Positions 44,382 to 53,986 of a DNA stretch of 64,000 nucleotides are shown here, one piece after another. The stretch comes from CBDDLD01 sp965250025 (GTDB taxonomy: Bacteria; Bacteroidota; Bacteroidia; Flavobacteriales; Flavobacteriaceae): contig OZ252283.1 of assembly GCA_965250025.1 (NCBI GenBank), positions 3,410,001 through 3,474,000 of the forward strand, given 5' to 3'. The position numbers and the translations under genes are program-made. How positions within the stretch are numbered: the first letter of the stretch is position 1; every line of letters starts with the position of its first letter. Below the pieces are notes generated by a model. The model ran no database searches. It was given only the letters and a program-made list of their open reading frames with translations, and was not told the origin of the DNA.

Positions 44382-45290
44382 TCAATATTTATCAAAGAAA
44401 ACAGTGGTGTTTTTTAACAACGCCTTGGTATGCGTAATGAATATAGTTTTGGAATCATATTCTGCCTCAATGAGCCAGTTCTTTCCATTAAAATATGAGG
44501 CAACTACTGTAGCTTTTAGCTCAGAATGCTCTACAATCCTTAACTGATGTGCATAAACAATTGCTTTGTCTATAACATTAAATTCACCAAAAAACGATGC
44601 AATTAATGGTAGTTTAGGATTATTGTAAAGGCTTTCTGGATTGCCTTTTGCGATTATTTTTTTTTCGTGAAGTACAATCATTTCATCAGCAAAACCTAAA
44701 ACATCATTTTTGTCATGAGTCGCTACAATACATGTGATATTATTTTCTTTAAGATACCTGAATACATTGCGTCTTAAAGATTGTTTTTTAAAGTTGTCAA
44801 TATGGCTAAAAGGCTCATCAAGTAAAATAATCTCAGGAGATTTTGCCAGTGCCCTTGCCAGAGCAACACGTTGTTTTTGCCCTCCAGATAGCGCTTTCAC
44901 TTTAGTTTTTGCAAATGCATTAAGTTCTACAACTTTCAATAGTTCTGTTGTGCGTTTTTGTTTTTCTTCCGGAAAAAAATTAGATAAGTATTTACCGATA
45001 TTTTCTTCTACCGACGTAAAAGGCATAAGATCAAACTCCTGAGCCACATACTTCATAAAATCGTAACCAATAACCAGATTATATTTTGGACCCAATATTT
45101 TCTGATCATTCCATAAAATGTACCCTTTTGTTAGATCGTATTCGCCATAAATGAGTTTTATTAAGGTGCTTTTTCCTGATCCGCTTTCTCCAATAATGGC
45201 CATATGCTCGCCTTTTTTGGTTGAAAAACTGATATCCTGAAGTACTAAAGTCTTATCATAACCAAAAGCAATGTTTTTTACCTGAAGCAT
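44382..45290 (-). CDS. ABC transporter ATP-binding protein, no adjacent permease
   Basis: The N-terminal ~220 residues are a complete ATPase domain: Walker A GESGSGKST (~36-44), Q-loop VAQEFDL, signature LSGGQKQRVALARAL, Walker B IILLDEPF and H-loop VATHDK. The remaining ~80 residues form a beta-rich accessory domain, like that of importers of the metal/sulfate/sugar class. No permease or binding protein is next to it. Its -7 box ends four bases before the ATG, and a terminator stands right upstream, so it is a single-gene unit, possibly with a leaderless mRNA. Confidence 0.92.
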   Translation of the reverse strand: MLQVKNIAFGYDKTLVLQDISFSTKKGEHMAIIGESGSGKSTLIKLIYGEYDLTKGYILWNDQKILGPKYNLVIGYDFMKYVAQEFDLMPFTSVEENIGKYLSNFFPEEKQKRTTELLKVVELNAFAKTKVKALSGGQKQRVALARALAKSPEIILLDEPFSHIDNFKKQSLRRNVFRYLKENNITCIVATHDKNDVLGFADEMIVLHEKKIIAKGNPESLYNNPKLPLIASFFGEFNVIDKAIVYAHQLRIVEHSELKATVVASYFNGKNWLIEAEYDSKTIFITHTKALLKNTTVFFDKY

Positions 45291-45294
45291 GGTG

Positions 45295-45302
45295 CAAAAA
45301 TA
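45295..45302 (-). promoter_or_regulatory. -7 box of the ABC ATPase gene (TATTTTTG), four bases from the ATG
   Basis: An exact TAnnTTTG match on the minus strand followed by CACC and the start codon, the same layout as at rbfA. Confidence 0.5.
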
Positions 45303-45308
45303 CTATAA

Positions 45309-45338
45309 AAAAACCGCCCGGAATTCCGGGCGGTTTTT
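45309..45338 (-). terminator. Terminator after FG-GAP/ASPIC gene copy 1
   Basis: A perfect 13-bp G+C-rich stem (AAAAACCGCCCGG/CCGGGCGGTTTTT) with an AATT loop, flanked by A and T runs, 18 bases past the stop. Confidence 0.9.
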
Positions 45339-45356
45339 AAAACTATGTGAAAAAAA

Positions 45357-47819
45357 CTATTTTTTGATAAACTTGCGTTTGAAGCTTTTACCTACAGAGT
45401 CCAAACTTAAAAAGTAAACACCACTTTGTAATTTTGAAACATCTAACGCATTAGATTCTAATGCTCTACTCATAACACGTTTCCCATTAATATCAAAAAC
45501 GGTAGCTGTTCTGGAAGTGAGATCAGCACCAGTTGAGATGGTCAGGATATCTTCTACTGGGTTTGGATAAATAGACACATCTTGCAATTCTTGATCTTCG
45601 ACAGATAGTGTAGAGTTTTCTACAATTACAATAGAAGAATTTGGCGTAGGATTATTGACGGTATCAACAATACCTGATGGCCAATACACAGTAACACTTG
45701 CTATAGTATCCTCAGAACCCAAACCAAAATGTGTCGTTAATGAGCTCATAAACTCAAAACCTTCACCACTTCTTACATCTCTTATTTGTGTACTGGTATT
45801 AGTGGTAAGGACCACTCTGGCTCCAATACCGTTAGCGTTACTTACTGTACCTACGGTATTGATCTTTATCCAATTATTACCATTTCCAAGATTATAATAA
45901 ATGTTCTGATTGTAATAAGTGTCAATAAAACCATCATTGTTTAAGTCTCCAAAAGATCCATTTTTATAATTGATCTGACTATTATCAGCATCCTCAAAAG
46001 TTAAATCGCCTTTTCCATACATAATAGACCCATTTGAAATGATGTCCAAATAACCATCGTTATCTATATCATAACTTACATTTTCATGCCCAGTGGGAGC
46101 AACAATTCCTGCTCCGGCTGTAACGTCGGTAAAATCATAGTTAGGTGCGCCATTATTTCTCATAAGCTTATGAGAGCCCGAACTGGCACCTACAAATACG
46201 TCCATATCCCCGTCATTATCATAATCTCCCCATGTTGATGACCAAGTTTGCATAGGGTCATCTAAGTTAAGACTGGTAGCATTTTCCGTATAAGTAAAAT
46301 CACCGTTATTGGTATGCATCTGGTTAGTACGTCTGGCAGTTTCACCACCGCACTTAGCTGTAAACATGTCTATTTTTCCGTCATTGTTATAATCGATCCA
46401 AATGGACCCATAATCACCACCAGAAGAGTATTGACCAAGACTGTAGGGTGCATCAGGAGTTACAGAAGATTGGTAGAACGTAAAATCACCACTACCATCA
46501 TTTATATAATACACATTAGGTTGTACATCGTGACATACAAAAGCGTCTAAATGGCCATCATTATTGATGTCAACAAAATTAGAGCGTTGCGAAAAGACAT
46601 AATCATCTGTTGCTAGTAATGTAAAACTGTTACCGTCATTACTAGCTCTCATAAACGTTACACCATGACCATCACCATACAACAAATCGGTTTTACCATT
46701 TTTATCATAATCTGCAGCTGCAATACTCCAGTCTGGGGTGTATTCTACAGTTGTCGTTGGGATATTACGTTCCGTAAAACCTCCGATACTTCTTTGCTGA
46801 TGTATATTGATATTACTGGCAGTAACACCAACAATATCATCTAAGAAATCACCATCCATATCAACAACTGCCGCTGGTTGGAACGGTTCATTACCGTTAA
46901 CAGATATTGGTGTAGCACTAAAGTTAATTCTTGAAGGGGTTAGTGTAGTGAACGAAACAGGCCCAATCCAGTTACTGTAATCACCACCACCGCAATTACC
47001 TCTTACGTATACCTCATAAGAAGTCGAATTGGAAAGGCTATTGATAGTGTGAGGGTTATTATTGCTGGTTGCTGTCCCTGAGCCTGATGGTACACCAGTT
47101 CCAGGTGCCTGAACAGCAATTTCCCATGATGTTTCAGAATCTCCGGCAGTCCAAAAAACTAAAGCAGAATCTAAGCCAACAGTACCCATAGTAAGCCCGG
47201 TAATGTTTGGGCAAGCAGGAGGTGCGGTAGAGTATATGGTTGGAGAGCTAAAACAGAAGCCCCATCCGTATACTCCATTATCATTATAAAAAATCCGGTA
47301 TCTGAAATTTGATAATTGATTAGCTGTAAACCCTGCAATGTTAAGAGGGTCATGATCTAAAACGTCGGGAGTAGCAGCGCAAAAGTTTGAACCCGGCGAG
47401 TTGGTAGTATCTGTATTATAAGGCGTTCCCCAATTTGTCCACGTACCGGCATCAGCATCCCAATACTGTATGGAAAGCGTCTCAATACCGGGGGTATTAA
47501 GAACATTAAGAACATATGATGCTGTAATACGTATCCATGATTCATTAGCATTATAAGCAGCAGTTAGATCTATAATTGGAGATTCGGCAGCAATAGCATT
47601 ATCCGAACCAGAACCACCAGCATCATCATCAAATGAAAACGATGATGAGTCGGTTGTTGGGTTGTCAGTAAACATGGTTTCGCCACCACCACTGGTAACA
47701 GCATAAGTCCCGGTTATGGACCAATTACTGTTAGGCCAGTTAGCCGGTTGATTGAGTTCTTGTGCATTGGCTAGCGCAAATACAAACAAGAACAAGATTA
47801 ATGTAGTTTTTTTCATCAT
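45357..47819 (-). CDS. T9SS-secreted FG-GAP/ASPIC-UnbV protein with fibronectin III domain (cassette A)
   Basis: Signal peptide (TTLILFLFVFALANA), then a beta-sandwich (~20-195), a fibronectin type III domain (~200-290; GLDSALVFWTAGDSETSWEI) and a seven-bladed integrin-like propeller with FG-GAP/VCBS calcium loops (WIDYNNDGKIDMFTAKCGG, GDYDNDGDMDVFVG, DIDNDGYLDII). An ASPIC/UnbV domain follows (GIGARVVLTT, IRDVRSGEGFEF, HFGLGSED, VYWPSGIVD), then a type A sorting tail (IYPNPVEDI, VFDINGKRV, QSGVYFLSLDS). It lies 14 bases after a diheme-type lipoprotein gene, repeated as a pair further along. Function unknown; ligand or cell contact is likely. Confidence 0.9.
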   Translation of the reverse strand: MMKKTTLILFLFVFALANAQELNQPANWPNSNWSITGTYAVTSGGGETMFTDNPTTDSSSFSFDDDAGGSGSDNAIAAESPIIDLTAAYNANESWIRITASYVLNVLNTPGIETLSIQYWDADAGTWTNWGTPYNTDTTNSPGSNFCAATPDVLDHDPLNIAGFTANQLSNFRYRIFYNDNGVYGWGFCFSSPTIYSTAPPACPNITGLTMGTVGLDSALVFWTAGDSETSWEIAVQAPGTGVPSGSGTATSNNNPHTINSLSNSTSYEVYVRGNCGGGDYSNWIGPVSFTTLTPSRINFSATPISVNGNEPFQPAAVVDMDGDFLDDIVGVTASNINIHQQRSIGGFTERNIPTTTVEYTPDWSIAAADYDKNGKTDLLYGDGHGVTFMRASNDGNSFTLLATDDYVFSQRSNFVDINNDGHLDAFVCHDVQPNVYYINDGSGDFTFYQSSVTPDAPYSLGQYSSGGDYGSIWIDYNNDGKIDMFTAKCGGETARRTNQMHTNNGDFTYTENATSLNLDDPMQTWSSTWGDYDNDGDMDVFVGASSGSHKLMRNNGAPNYDFTDVTAGAGIVAPTGHENVSYDIDNDGYLDIISNGSIMYGKGDLTFEDADNSQINYKNGSFGDLNNDGFIDTYYNQNIYYNLGNGNNWIKINTVGTVSNANGIGARVVLTTNTSTQIRDVRSGEGFEFMSSLTTHFGLGSEDTIASVTVYWPSGIVDTVNNPTPNSSIVIVENSTLSVEDQELQDVSIYPNPVEDILTISTGADLTSRTATVFDINGKRVMSRALESNALDVSKLQSGVYFLSLDSVGKSFKRKFIKK

Positions 47820-47833
47820 AGGTATATTGAAGT

Positions 47834-49198
47834 TTAGTTACAATTATTATTTAATGAGTATATCCATTCCTCTATAAGTCTAACCCCTTCAGCATGCTTA
47901 AGTGTTCTACCTAGCAATGGCATTCTGAACTGCTCTACCGTAGTATTAATTCTGTAATATAAAATGGATAAGTCAACATCGCCAGGGGTAATAATATTAG
48001 AATCGGGAATGAATTGAGTATCTGGCTCAACACAGACACCTATATTAATATTCTGGTCGTTATCTTTTAGTGCTAATCGCATTGGTCGGTACTCACAATA
48101 GCTTTCTTCAGAATGACAATGCGCACAGTTAATATCTAAGTAAGACCTTACTCTTAATGCTAAAGGCTGGGTTTCATCATCCCACTTTACCATTGTGTTT
48201 ATATTTGAAGGAATACCATCAGCATCCAAATACCCTAGTTCAATAAGTTTATGAAGCTGGTTGTTTATACCATCAGGATAATTATAGTTACGGTTTAGAT
48301 TTTGAGGTTTAGGTCCTATAGGAATGGGTGTTCCAAATTTGTTATGGCAGGTAAAGCATTCCGCTCTTGACGGAATACGGTAATTGACGGATTTGGTTTC
48401 AGAATCTTCAATCCAATCAAAACTTACAATACTTCCTTGTTCGTCTAATGTAGCCTCCGTTTGATCATTATTCCATACATATTCTGCAAAATCCCATTCA
48501 TCTGCTTTTTTATACATAACTCTGGTTTCCAGAATTCTGGTTTCATTTTCAGGCTGCACATTATCAAAATAGAAGTTTTTTATAAGTATTGTACCTACAG
48601 GAAAATTTAATGGTGAATGGTCATTTTCATATGTAGCTTTAACACCATTTGGCATCCATATGAATCTTTTCTTATGAGCATAGTCACTAAACAAAGGCGA
48701 TATTAAATCATAAGGTAAAACACCAAAAGTAGGTTCTAAATCTTTTAATGCACCTTCAAAGAAATTATACTGTGACAAGTTTTGATATGGGAAATTATCA
48801 AGATTGTAATTGACTACTGATAATGTAGCGATGTTTACAGTAATAGTTTCGGTCACACATGTATCTGAAGAAGAAGCATCACAAATAGTATATTGAAAAG
48901 TATCTTGCCCTACTATGTTTGATATTGGGTTGTAAATAATGGTGTCATCATTTGTATTACTTGTGCCGTTATCATTGATAATTGCAATACCTTTAGTAGG
49001 TGTGGTAATGCTTAATTGCCCCTGTATAGGAATATTAGAATCATTTGAAAAGATAAGAATTTCTATCTCTCCGTTTTGATTAACACTAACAGTATCGGGG
49101 GTTGTATTTATGACAATAGGCGTTAGGCTATCATCCGAACCACATGATAGAAATATAAGGGACAATAAGAAGTATAAAAAGTAAAACTTATGCTTCAA
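47834..49198 (-). CDS. TIGR03806-like lipoprotein with two CxxCH motifs and Ig-like N-terminal domain (cassette A)
   Basis: A lipobox LIFLSC (~19) is followed by an extra Ig/cadherin-like domain (~30-125; TVSVNQNGEIEILIFSND, GQDTFQYTICDA). The core runs from LDNFPYQNLSQYNFFEGALK to the end, with two heme-attachment motifs, CFTCH (~281) and CAHCH (~340), and HCHSEESYC nearby. The core matches what I know as the TIGR03806/'SO2930 family diheme c-type cytochrome' group. The start is TTG (KHKFYFLYF); no ATG fits. Heme attachment on a lipoprotein would mean assembly in the periplasm, then anchoring in the envelope. It is paired with an ASPIC/UnbV gene 14 bases later. Confidence 0.82.
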   Translation of the reverse strand: MKHKFYFLYFLLSLIFLSCGSDDSLTPIVINTTPDTVSVNQNGEIEILIFSNDSNIPIQGQLSITTPTKGIAIINDNGTSNTNDDTIIYNPISNIVGQDTFQYTICDASSSDTCVTETITVNIATLSVVNYNLDNFPYQNLSQYNFFEGALKDLEPTFGVLPYDLISPLFSDYAHKKRFIWMPNGVKATYENDHSPLNFPVGTILIKNFYFDNVQPENETRILETRVMYKKADEWDFAEYVWNNDQTEATLDEQGSIVSFDWIEDSETKSVNYRIPSRAECFTCHNKFGTPIPIGPKPQNLNRNYNYPDGINNQLHKLIELGYLDADGIPSNINTMVKWDDETQPLALRVRSYLDINCAHCHSEESYCEYRPMRLALKDNDQNINIGVCVEPDTQFIPDSNIITPGDVDLSILYYRINTTVEQFRMPLLGRTLKHAEGVRLIEEWIYSLNNNCN

Positions 49199-49564
49199 TA
49201 ATTTGATATATTTTATGTTAGTAAAACAATTACAATTAAAAAAACCCTACTTTTTTGTTAAAAAAGTTAGTAAATCTAATAAAAATAAGCTAATCATTAG
49301 CTATTTTATTGAAAATTAGAAAAATACGTGTAGGTATTTTCTTAAAATGCTATTTGCATTTAGTACCTGGTTAAACCGATGGACGAATCAATATTGGTTC
49401 TATACTCATTAATTTAGCTTAAATACACGGTACTTGATTAGGGTTCATGTTTCTATGAAAAAAGAGTATCAAAATGATCAGAATAGATCACTTCGATACT
49501 CTTTTATTGTATGATTTTATGTAGCTCATGAGAACCTAAAAGGTATTCTCATACTACAATTTCT
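49199..49564. other. Intergenic region with two hairpins, no gene
   Basis: The 366 bases hold no coding signal. Apart from the terminator described separately, there is an imperfect hairpin (49521-49556; GTAG..ATGAGAA..CCT with AGG..TTCTCAT..CTAC) directly after the prolyl oligopeptidase stop, without a T-run. The stretch before the CxxCH lipoprotein is A+T rich. No exact TAnnTTTG was recognised there. Confidence 0.45.
49460..49505 (-). terminator. Terminator of the prolyl oligopeptidase gene
   Basis: An 11-bp outer stem (AAAAGAGTATC/GATACTCTTTT) and an inner 5-bp stem (TGATC/GATCA) are separated by a symmetric internal loop; a T-run follows on the minus strand. Confidence 0.72.
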
Positions 49565-51733
49565 TTAGCCTTTAACCTTCGCTTTGGTTTTGCTTGGCAA
49601 TACATCAAACCCCATATTATAAAGTGTAAAGCCAAAGATATCGGAATACTGCTCAATAGTTTTTGCAACAGGAGTTCCGGCGCCATGGCCAGCATCAGTT
49701 TCTATTCGTATTAATGTAGGATTATTGCCAGATTGTTTACTTTGTAATTCTGCAGCAAATTTAAAGCTATGAGCTGGGACAACCCTATCATCATGGTCAC
49801 CCGTTGTGATTAGTGTTGCCGGATATTCAATATTTGGCTTAACATTATGTACCGGAGAATAACCTTTTAGGTATTCAAACATGTCCTTGCTGTCTTCGGC
49901 AGTACCATAATCATAAGCCCATCCGGCTCCAGCTGTAAATGTGTGGTATCTTAACATGTCTAAAACACCTACTGCGGGTAATGCTACTTTCATTAAATCT
50001 GGGCGTTGTGTCATTGTTGCACCGACAAGTAATCCGCCGTTAGAGCCACCTCTTATTGCTAAATAGTCTGAGGATGTGTAATCATTATTAATAAGATACT
50101 CTGCGGCAGCAATAAAATCGTCAAATACATTCTGTTTTTTCATTTGAGTACCGGCATCATGCCATGCTTTTCCGTATTCACCACCACCACGTAAGTTAGC
50201 TACGGCATATATGCCGCCTTCTTCCATCCATACGGCATTAGCGATACTAAAACTAGGAGTCAAACTGATGTTAAAACCGCCATAACCATATAGTATTGTT
50301 GGGTTTTTTCCATTCAATTCAATGCCTTTTTTGTGAGTTATGATCATAGGCACTTTAGTGCCATCCTTAGAGGTGTAAAAGACCTGCTTGCTTTCGTAAT
50401 CATCTGGATTAAAATCGATATCAGGTTTTCGATACAACTCAGATTTACCAGCAGTAATATCATATTTATATATGCTAGATGGTGTTTTATAATTGGTAAA
50501 TGAATAATAAAGTTCTTTTTCTTCTTTTTTAGCTCCAAAACCACCGGCACTTCCAACGCCTGGTAAATCAACTTCTCTTACCAAATTGCCTTGGTAATCG
50601 TATTGTAAAACTTTAGAAACAGCATCAACCATATATTCTGCAAAAAAGTATCCGCCTCCGGTTGAAGGGCTTAATACATGTTCTGTTTCTGGAATAAAAT
50701 CTACCCAATACTCAGGTGTAGGATTCGAAGCATCTACCGTAACTATTTTTTGATTTGGAGCATTAAGATTAGTTACTAAAAACAATTTTGTACCTTCATT
50801 TTCAATGATATAAGTGTCGCTATCCGTATGGCCTAAAATTTCTACCAATGGTGCATTTGGTACGGTAAGATCTTTAATATATAGCTTATTTCCCGATGTT
50901 GATGTACTGGCAGAAATAATTAAATACTTATCGTCTTCGGTAACGCTTCCGCCAATATACCTGTGCTTTTGCTCGGGGGTACCTCCAAATATGAGCTGAT
51001 CCTCTTTTTGAGATGTTCCTAATTTATGGTAGTATACTTTATGCTGATCTGTTTTTGCTGAAAGCTCACTACCCTTAGGTTTATCATAACTTGAATAATA
51101 AAAACCTTCGTTTTTGTACCAGGACATGCCGCTAAACTTTATGTCGGTTAACGTGTCTTCAACAATTTCTTTGGACTCAGCGTTCATGACGAGAATTTTT
51201 CGCCAATCACTTCCGCCTTCAGAAATACTATAAGCCAAAGTCTTACCGTCTTTAGAAAAACTAACACCTCCTAATGATATGGTACCATCTTCTTTAAAAG
51301 TGTTTGGATCTAAAAATACTTGAGCGGTCTTTGGGTCTTCTCCTGTTTTATACCTGTAGATTACATATTGGTTTTGTAAACCATCGTTCTTATAAAAATA
51401 AGTGTAATCTCCTTCTTTGAAAGGGGCACCTATTTTTTCATAGTTCCAGAGCTTAGATAAACGCTGCTTTAATTCTTCGCGATAGGGAATATTATCCAGA
51501 TAACCGAAAGTAACTTCATTTTGAGATTTAACCCAATCCTCAGTTTCTTTACTACGATCATCTTCTAACCATCTGTAAGCATCCTTAACTTCAGTTCCAA
51601 AGTAAGTGTTAACTGTATCTACAGTTTTTGTTTCAGGGTATTCTACTACAACTGATGCCATGGTTTCGGTTTCTTTTTTACAGGATGTAAAAATAATTAA
51701 ACCCAATAAAGGCGCTATGACTATTTTTTTCAT
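49565..51733 (-). CDS. S9 family prolyl oligopeptidase, lipoprotein
   Basis: A lipobox IIFTSC (~18) precedes the family layout: a seven-bladed propeller (~75-440, starting near DAYRWLEDDRSKETEDWV) and an alpha/beta hydrolase domain (~450-722). The catalytic set is visible: Ser in IRGGSNGGLLVGA, Asp in GDHDDRVVPAHS and His in TDAGHGAG. YGYGGF and NLRGGGEYG are also conserved. It cleaves after proline in short peptides, probably in the envelope. It stands between the two copies of the CxxCH-lipoprotein/ASPIC cassette in the same orientation, with terminators on both sides, so it is its own transcription unit. Confidence 0.95.
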   Translation of the reverse strand: MKKIVIAPLLGLIIFTSCKKETETMASVVVEYPETKTVDTVNTYFGTEVKDAYRWLEDDRSKETEDWVKSQNEVTFGYLDNIPYREELKQRLSKLWNYEKIGAPFKEGDYTYFYKNDGLQNQYVIYRYKTGEDPKTAQVFLDPNTFKEDGTISLGGVSFSKDGKTLAYSISEGGSDWRKILVMNAESKEIVEDTLTDIKFSGMSWYKNEGFYYSSYDKPKGSELSAKTDQHKVYYHKLGTSQKEDQLIFGGTPEQKHRYIGGSVTEDDKYLIISASTSTSGNKLYIKDLTVPNAPLVEILGHTDSDTYIIENEGTKLFLVTNLNAPNQKIVTVDASNPTPEYWVDFIPETEHVLSPSTGGGYFFAEYMVDAVSKVLQYDYQGNLVREVDLPGVGSAGGFGAKKEEKELYYSFTNYKTPSSIYKYDITAGKSELYRKPDIDFNPDDYESKQVFYTSKDGTKVPMIITHKKGIELNGKNPTILYGYGGFNISLTPSFSIANAVWMEEGGIYAVANLRGGGEYGKAWHDAGTQMKKQNVFDDFIAAAEYLINNDYTSSDYLAIRGGSNGGLLVGATMTQRPDLMKVALPAVGVLDMLRYHTFTAGAGWAYDYGTAEDSKDMFEYLKGYSPVHNVKPNIEYPATLITTGDHDDRVVPAHSFKFAAELQSKQSGNNPTLIRIETDAGHGAGTPVAKTIEQYSDIFGFTLYNMGFDVLPSKTKAKVKG

Positions 51734-51770
51734 AATGAGACTTTAATTTATTTAGGAATCTAATGTAATT

Positions 51771-51802
51771 AAAAAAGCCCTTATAATGATAAGAGCTTTT
51801 TT
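51771..51802 (-). terminator. Terminator after FG-GAP/ASPIC gene copy 2
   Basis: A 14-bp stem with one mismatch (AAAAAAGCCCTTAT/ATAAGAGCTTTTTT), AATG loop and T-run on the minus strand. Confidence 0.8.
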
Positions 51803-51825
51803 AATTCTTTGATTATTGTGTATAA

Positions 51826-53973
51826 TTATTGCTTGATAAATTTTTGCGATTTAATTAAACCGTCTTTCATGATTCTCAAAATGTAATGACCTGCTGCTAA
51901 ACGTGAAACATCTATTTGATTTGAAGAAAATGTATTGTTCAATACGCGTTTACCATTGAGGTCAAATACTGTAAAAATAGCGTTTTCAAAACCATAAGTT
52001 GCATTTAAGTTGATAATACCTTTAGTCGGATTTGGGTACATGATTAAATCTTCAACTAAAGAATTTTCTAAACTTAGAGAAGCGCCTTCTTGTATTGTAA
52101 TGGTTGAGTTTATCGTTGGGTTTGAAATATTATCAACAACTCCCGATGGCCAATAAATTCTAACATAATTGATCGAGGTATCTTCTCCAATACCAAAGTG
52201 AGTATTTAAAGTATGCATGTATCTAAAACCTTCACCACTTCTTACATCTCTTATTTGAATACCCGATGCGGTACTGATTTCTACACGAGCGCCAATACCA
52301 TTTCTATTACTTCTGTTTGGTGCTGTATGTGCCATACCAATTGTAACTACTTTTAACCAGTTGTTATTGGTACTGGTAGCCCCGTCATTGATATAGATAC
52401 TTCCTCTGGCAAACATGTCTAAGAACCCATCATTATTAATATCACCTATTGAGCCGCCAAATATTGAGTTTGGTAATGTAACATCAGTTATCAGAGTAAA
52501 GGTAAGATCGCCATTTCCAAAAAGAACATCACTGTTAGTAAAAATATCCAGATGGCCATCATTGTCAAAATCTACAGCTACGTTTTCGTAACCTCTTGGA
52601 GCGTTAGCAATACCAGAAGTGGCAGAAACGTCAGTAAAGGTACCATCGCCGTTATTACGCATAAGCTTATGACCATCGTTGCTATCGCTAGAACCGACAT
52701 AAACATCCATATCACCATCGTTATCAAAATCACCCCAAGCCGAAGACCAGGTTTGCATAGGATCGTCTAAATTAGCAATACTACCTACTTCCGTATAAGT
52801 ATTATCACCGTTATTTCTATATAATACATTAGTTCTTCTTGGTTCAGGACCGCCACATTTGGCGATAAATAAATCCATGTTTCTGTCATTATTATAATCG
52901 ATCCAGATTGAACCATAGTCACCACCACTAAAGTAATTGCCTAAGGAATAAGGCGCACCAGGAGTAACATCAGATTGATAAAAGGTTAGGTTTCCAGCCC
53001 CATCATTAATGTAATATACGTTTGGATCTACATCGTGACACACAAAAGCGTCTAAATGACCATCATTGTTTATATCAACTAAGTTTGATCGTTGTGAGAA
53101 TACATTCTCTGGTCCGGTAACTTCGGTATAACCAGTTCCATTAGCATTGGCCATCATAAAGCTTACACCATTTCCTCCAGCATACAATAAATCGTTATAA
53201 CCATTGGCATCAATATCTCCGGCTGCAATACTCCAGAAGGGTGCGTTAGCAGGTAAAGCGGTAACAATATTAACATTATTGAAGCCTCCTCCAGGTAACT
53301 GGTAGTTGATGTTTATAAAAGGATTATCTACAAAATTGCCTCCACCCAAATCATCAACCAAATTAACGCTGACGATATCATCTAAAAAATCACCATTCAT
53401 GTCTACAATGGCTTGATCGTAACTTCCCGGAGCGTTAATAGATTGTTGTGTAAACTCAACAGGAGCTGGTGGCGGTGGCGGTGGCGGTGCAGGGGCTTCA
53501 GTAAGAATAAAATCAAAATTACTGCTGTCAGTCCATTTGTCATCCCACACAATATAATAGACCTCGCCTTGTTCAACAATAAATGTTGCTACAGATAAAA
53601 ACCCGTCACCGTTAGTCCCTTCAAAATCTCCAGAATCATCATCACCTCCTATACAAGTGTATGAAGAGATACAGTCACCGGTAAATATTTGTACTCTAGT
53701 ATCTTTATCGCCATTCTGAGAAAGATCCGAACTTACAGTAACTTCATAGTCGTTATCAGGCACATATTTTACCCACTCTCCTCCATCAACGCTAGAGCCG
53801 GTACCTTCACAAAAGATTGGTGGTATGTCACCATCGATTGTTCCCACACTATAAGTTGTATTTGCTACAATAGTGGCGCTATTAAATGCATCCGTACATG
53901 TGTCAAAGGTATCTTGAGCATATACTGCAATGAAGCCAAAACAACTTAAAAGGGAAAGTATAGTTTTTTTCAT
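51826..53973 (-). CDS. T9SS-secreted FG-GAP/ASPIC-UnbV protein (cassette B)
   Basis: Signal peptide (MKKTILSLLSCFGFIAVYA), then a different N-terminal domain from cassette A (~25-160, PPC-like, EWVKYVPDNDYEVTVSSDLS). A proline linker (APAPPPPPPPAPVEF) follows, then the same integrin-like propeller (WIDYNNDRNMDLFIAKCGG, GDFDNDGDMDVYVG, DFDNDGHLDIF), ASPIC/UnbV domain (GIGARVEIST, IRDVRSGEGFRY, VRIYWPSGVVD) and type A tail (MYPNPTKGI, VFDLNGKRV). The ATG at MKKT is preferred to a GTG seven codons upstream that overlaps the previous gene. It lies 13 bases after the partner lipoprotein gene. Confidence 0.9.
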   Translation of the reverse strand: MKKTILSLLSCFGFIAVYAQDTFDTCTDAFNSATIVANTTYSVGTIDGDIPPIFCEGTGSSVDGGEWVKYVPDNDYEVTVSSDLSQNGDKDTRVQIFTGDCISSYTCIGGDDDSGDFEGTNGDGFLSVATFIVEQGEVYYIVWDDKWTDSSNFDFILTEAPAPPPPPPPAPVEFTQQSINAPGSYDQAIVDMNGDFLDDIVSVNLVDDLGGGNFVDNPFININYQLPGGGFNNVNIVTALPANAPFWSIAAGDIDANGYNDLLYAGGNGVSFMMANANGTGYTEVTGPENVFSQRSNLVDINNDGHLDAFVCHDVDPNVYYINDGAGNLTFYQSDVTPGAPYSLGNYFSGGDYGSIWIDYNNDRNMDLFIAKCGGPEPRRTNVLYRNNGDNTYTEVGSIANLDDPMQTWSSAWGDFDNDGDMDVYVGSSDSNDGHKLMRNNGDGTFTDVSATSGIANAPRGYENVAVDFDNDGHLDIFTNSDVLFGNGDLTFTLITDVTLPNSIFGGSIGDINNDGFLDMFARGSIYINDGATSTNNNWLKVVTIGMAHTAPNRSNRNGIGARVEISTASGIQIRDVRSGEGFRYMHTLNTHFGIGEDTSINYVRIYWPSGVVDNISNPTINSTITIQEGASLSLENSLVEDLIMYPNPTKGIINLNATYGFENAIFTVFDLNGKRVLNNTFSSNQIDVSRLAAGHYILRIMKDGLIKSQKFIKQ

Positions 53974-53986
53974 TTTTAATAAATTT

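Noticed and set aside
53413..53598. Trp/Arg-rich plus-strand reading frame
   Set aside because: It is the antisense of the proline linker of the ASPIC protein; no start context or family resemblance.
45357..53973. Cassette duplication as a recent segmental DNA repeat
   Set aside because: The paralogues are related at protein level but clearly diverged at DNA level, with different N-terminal domains, so this is an old duplication.
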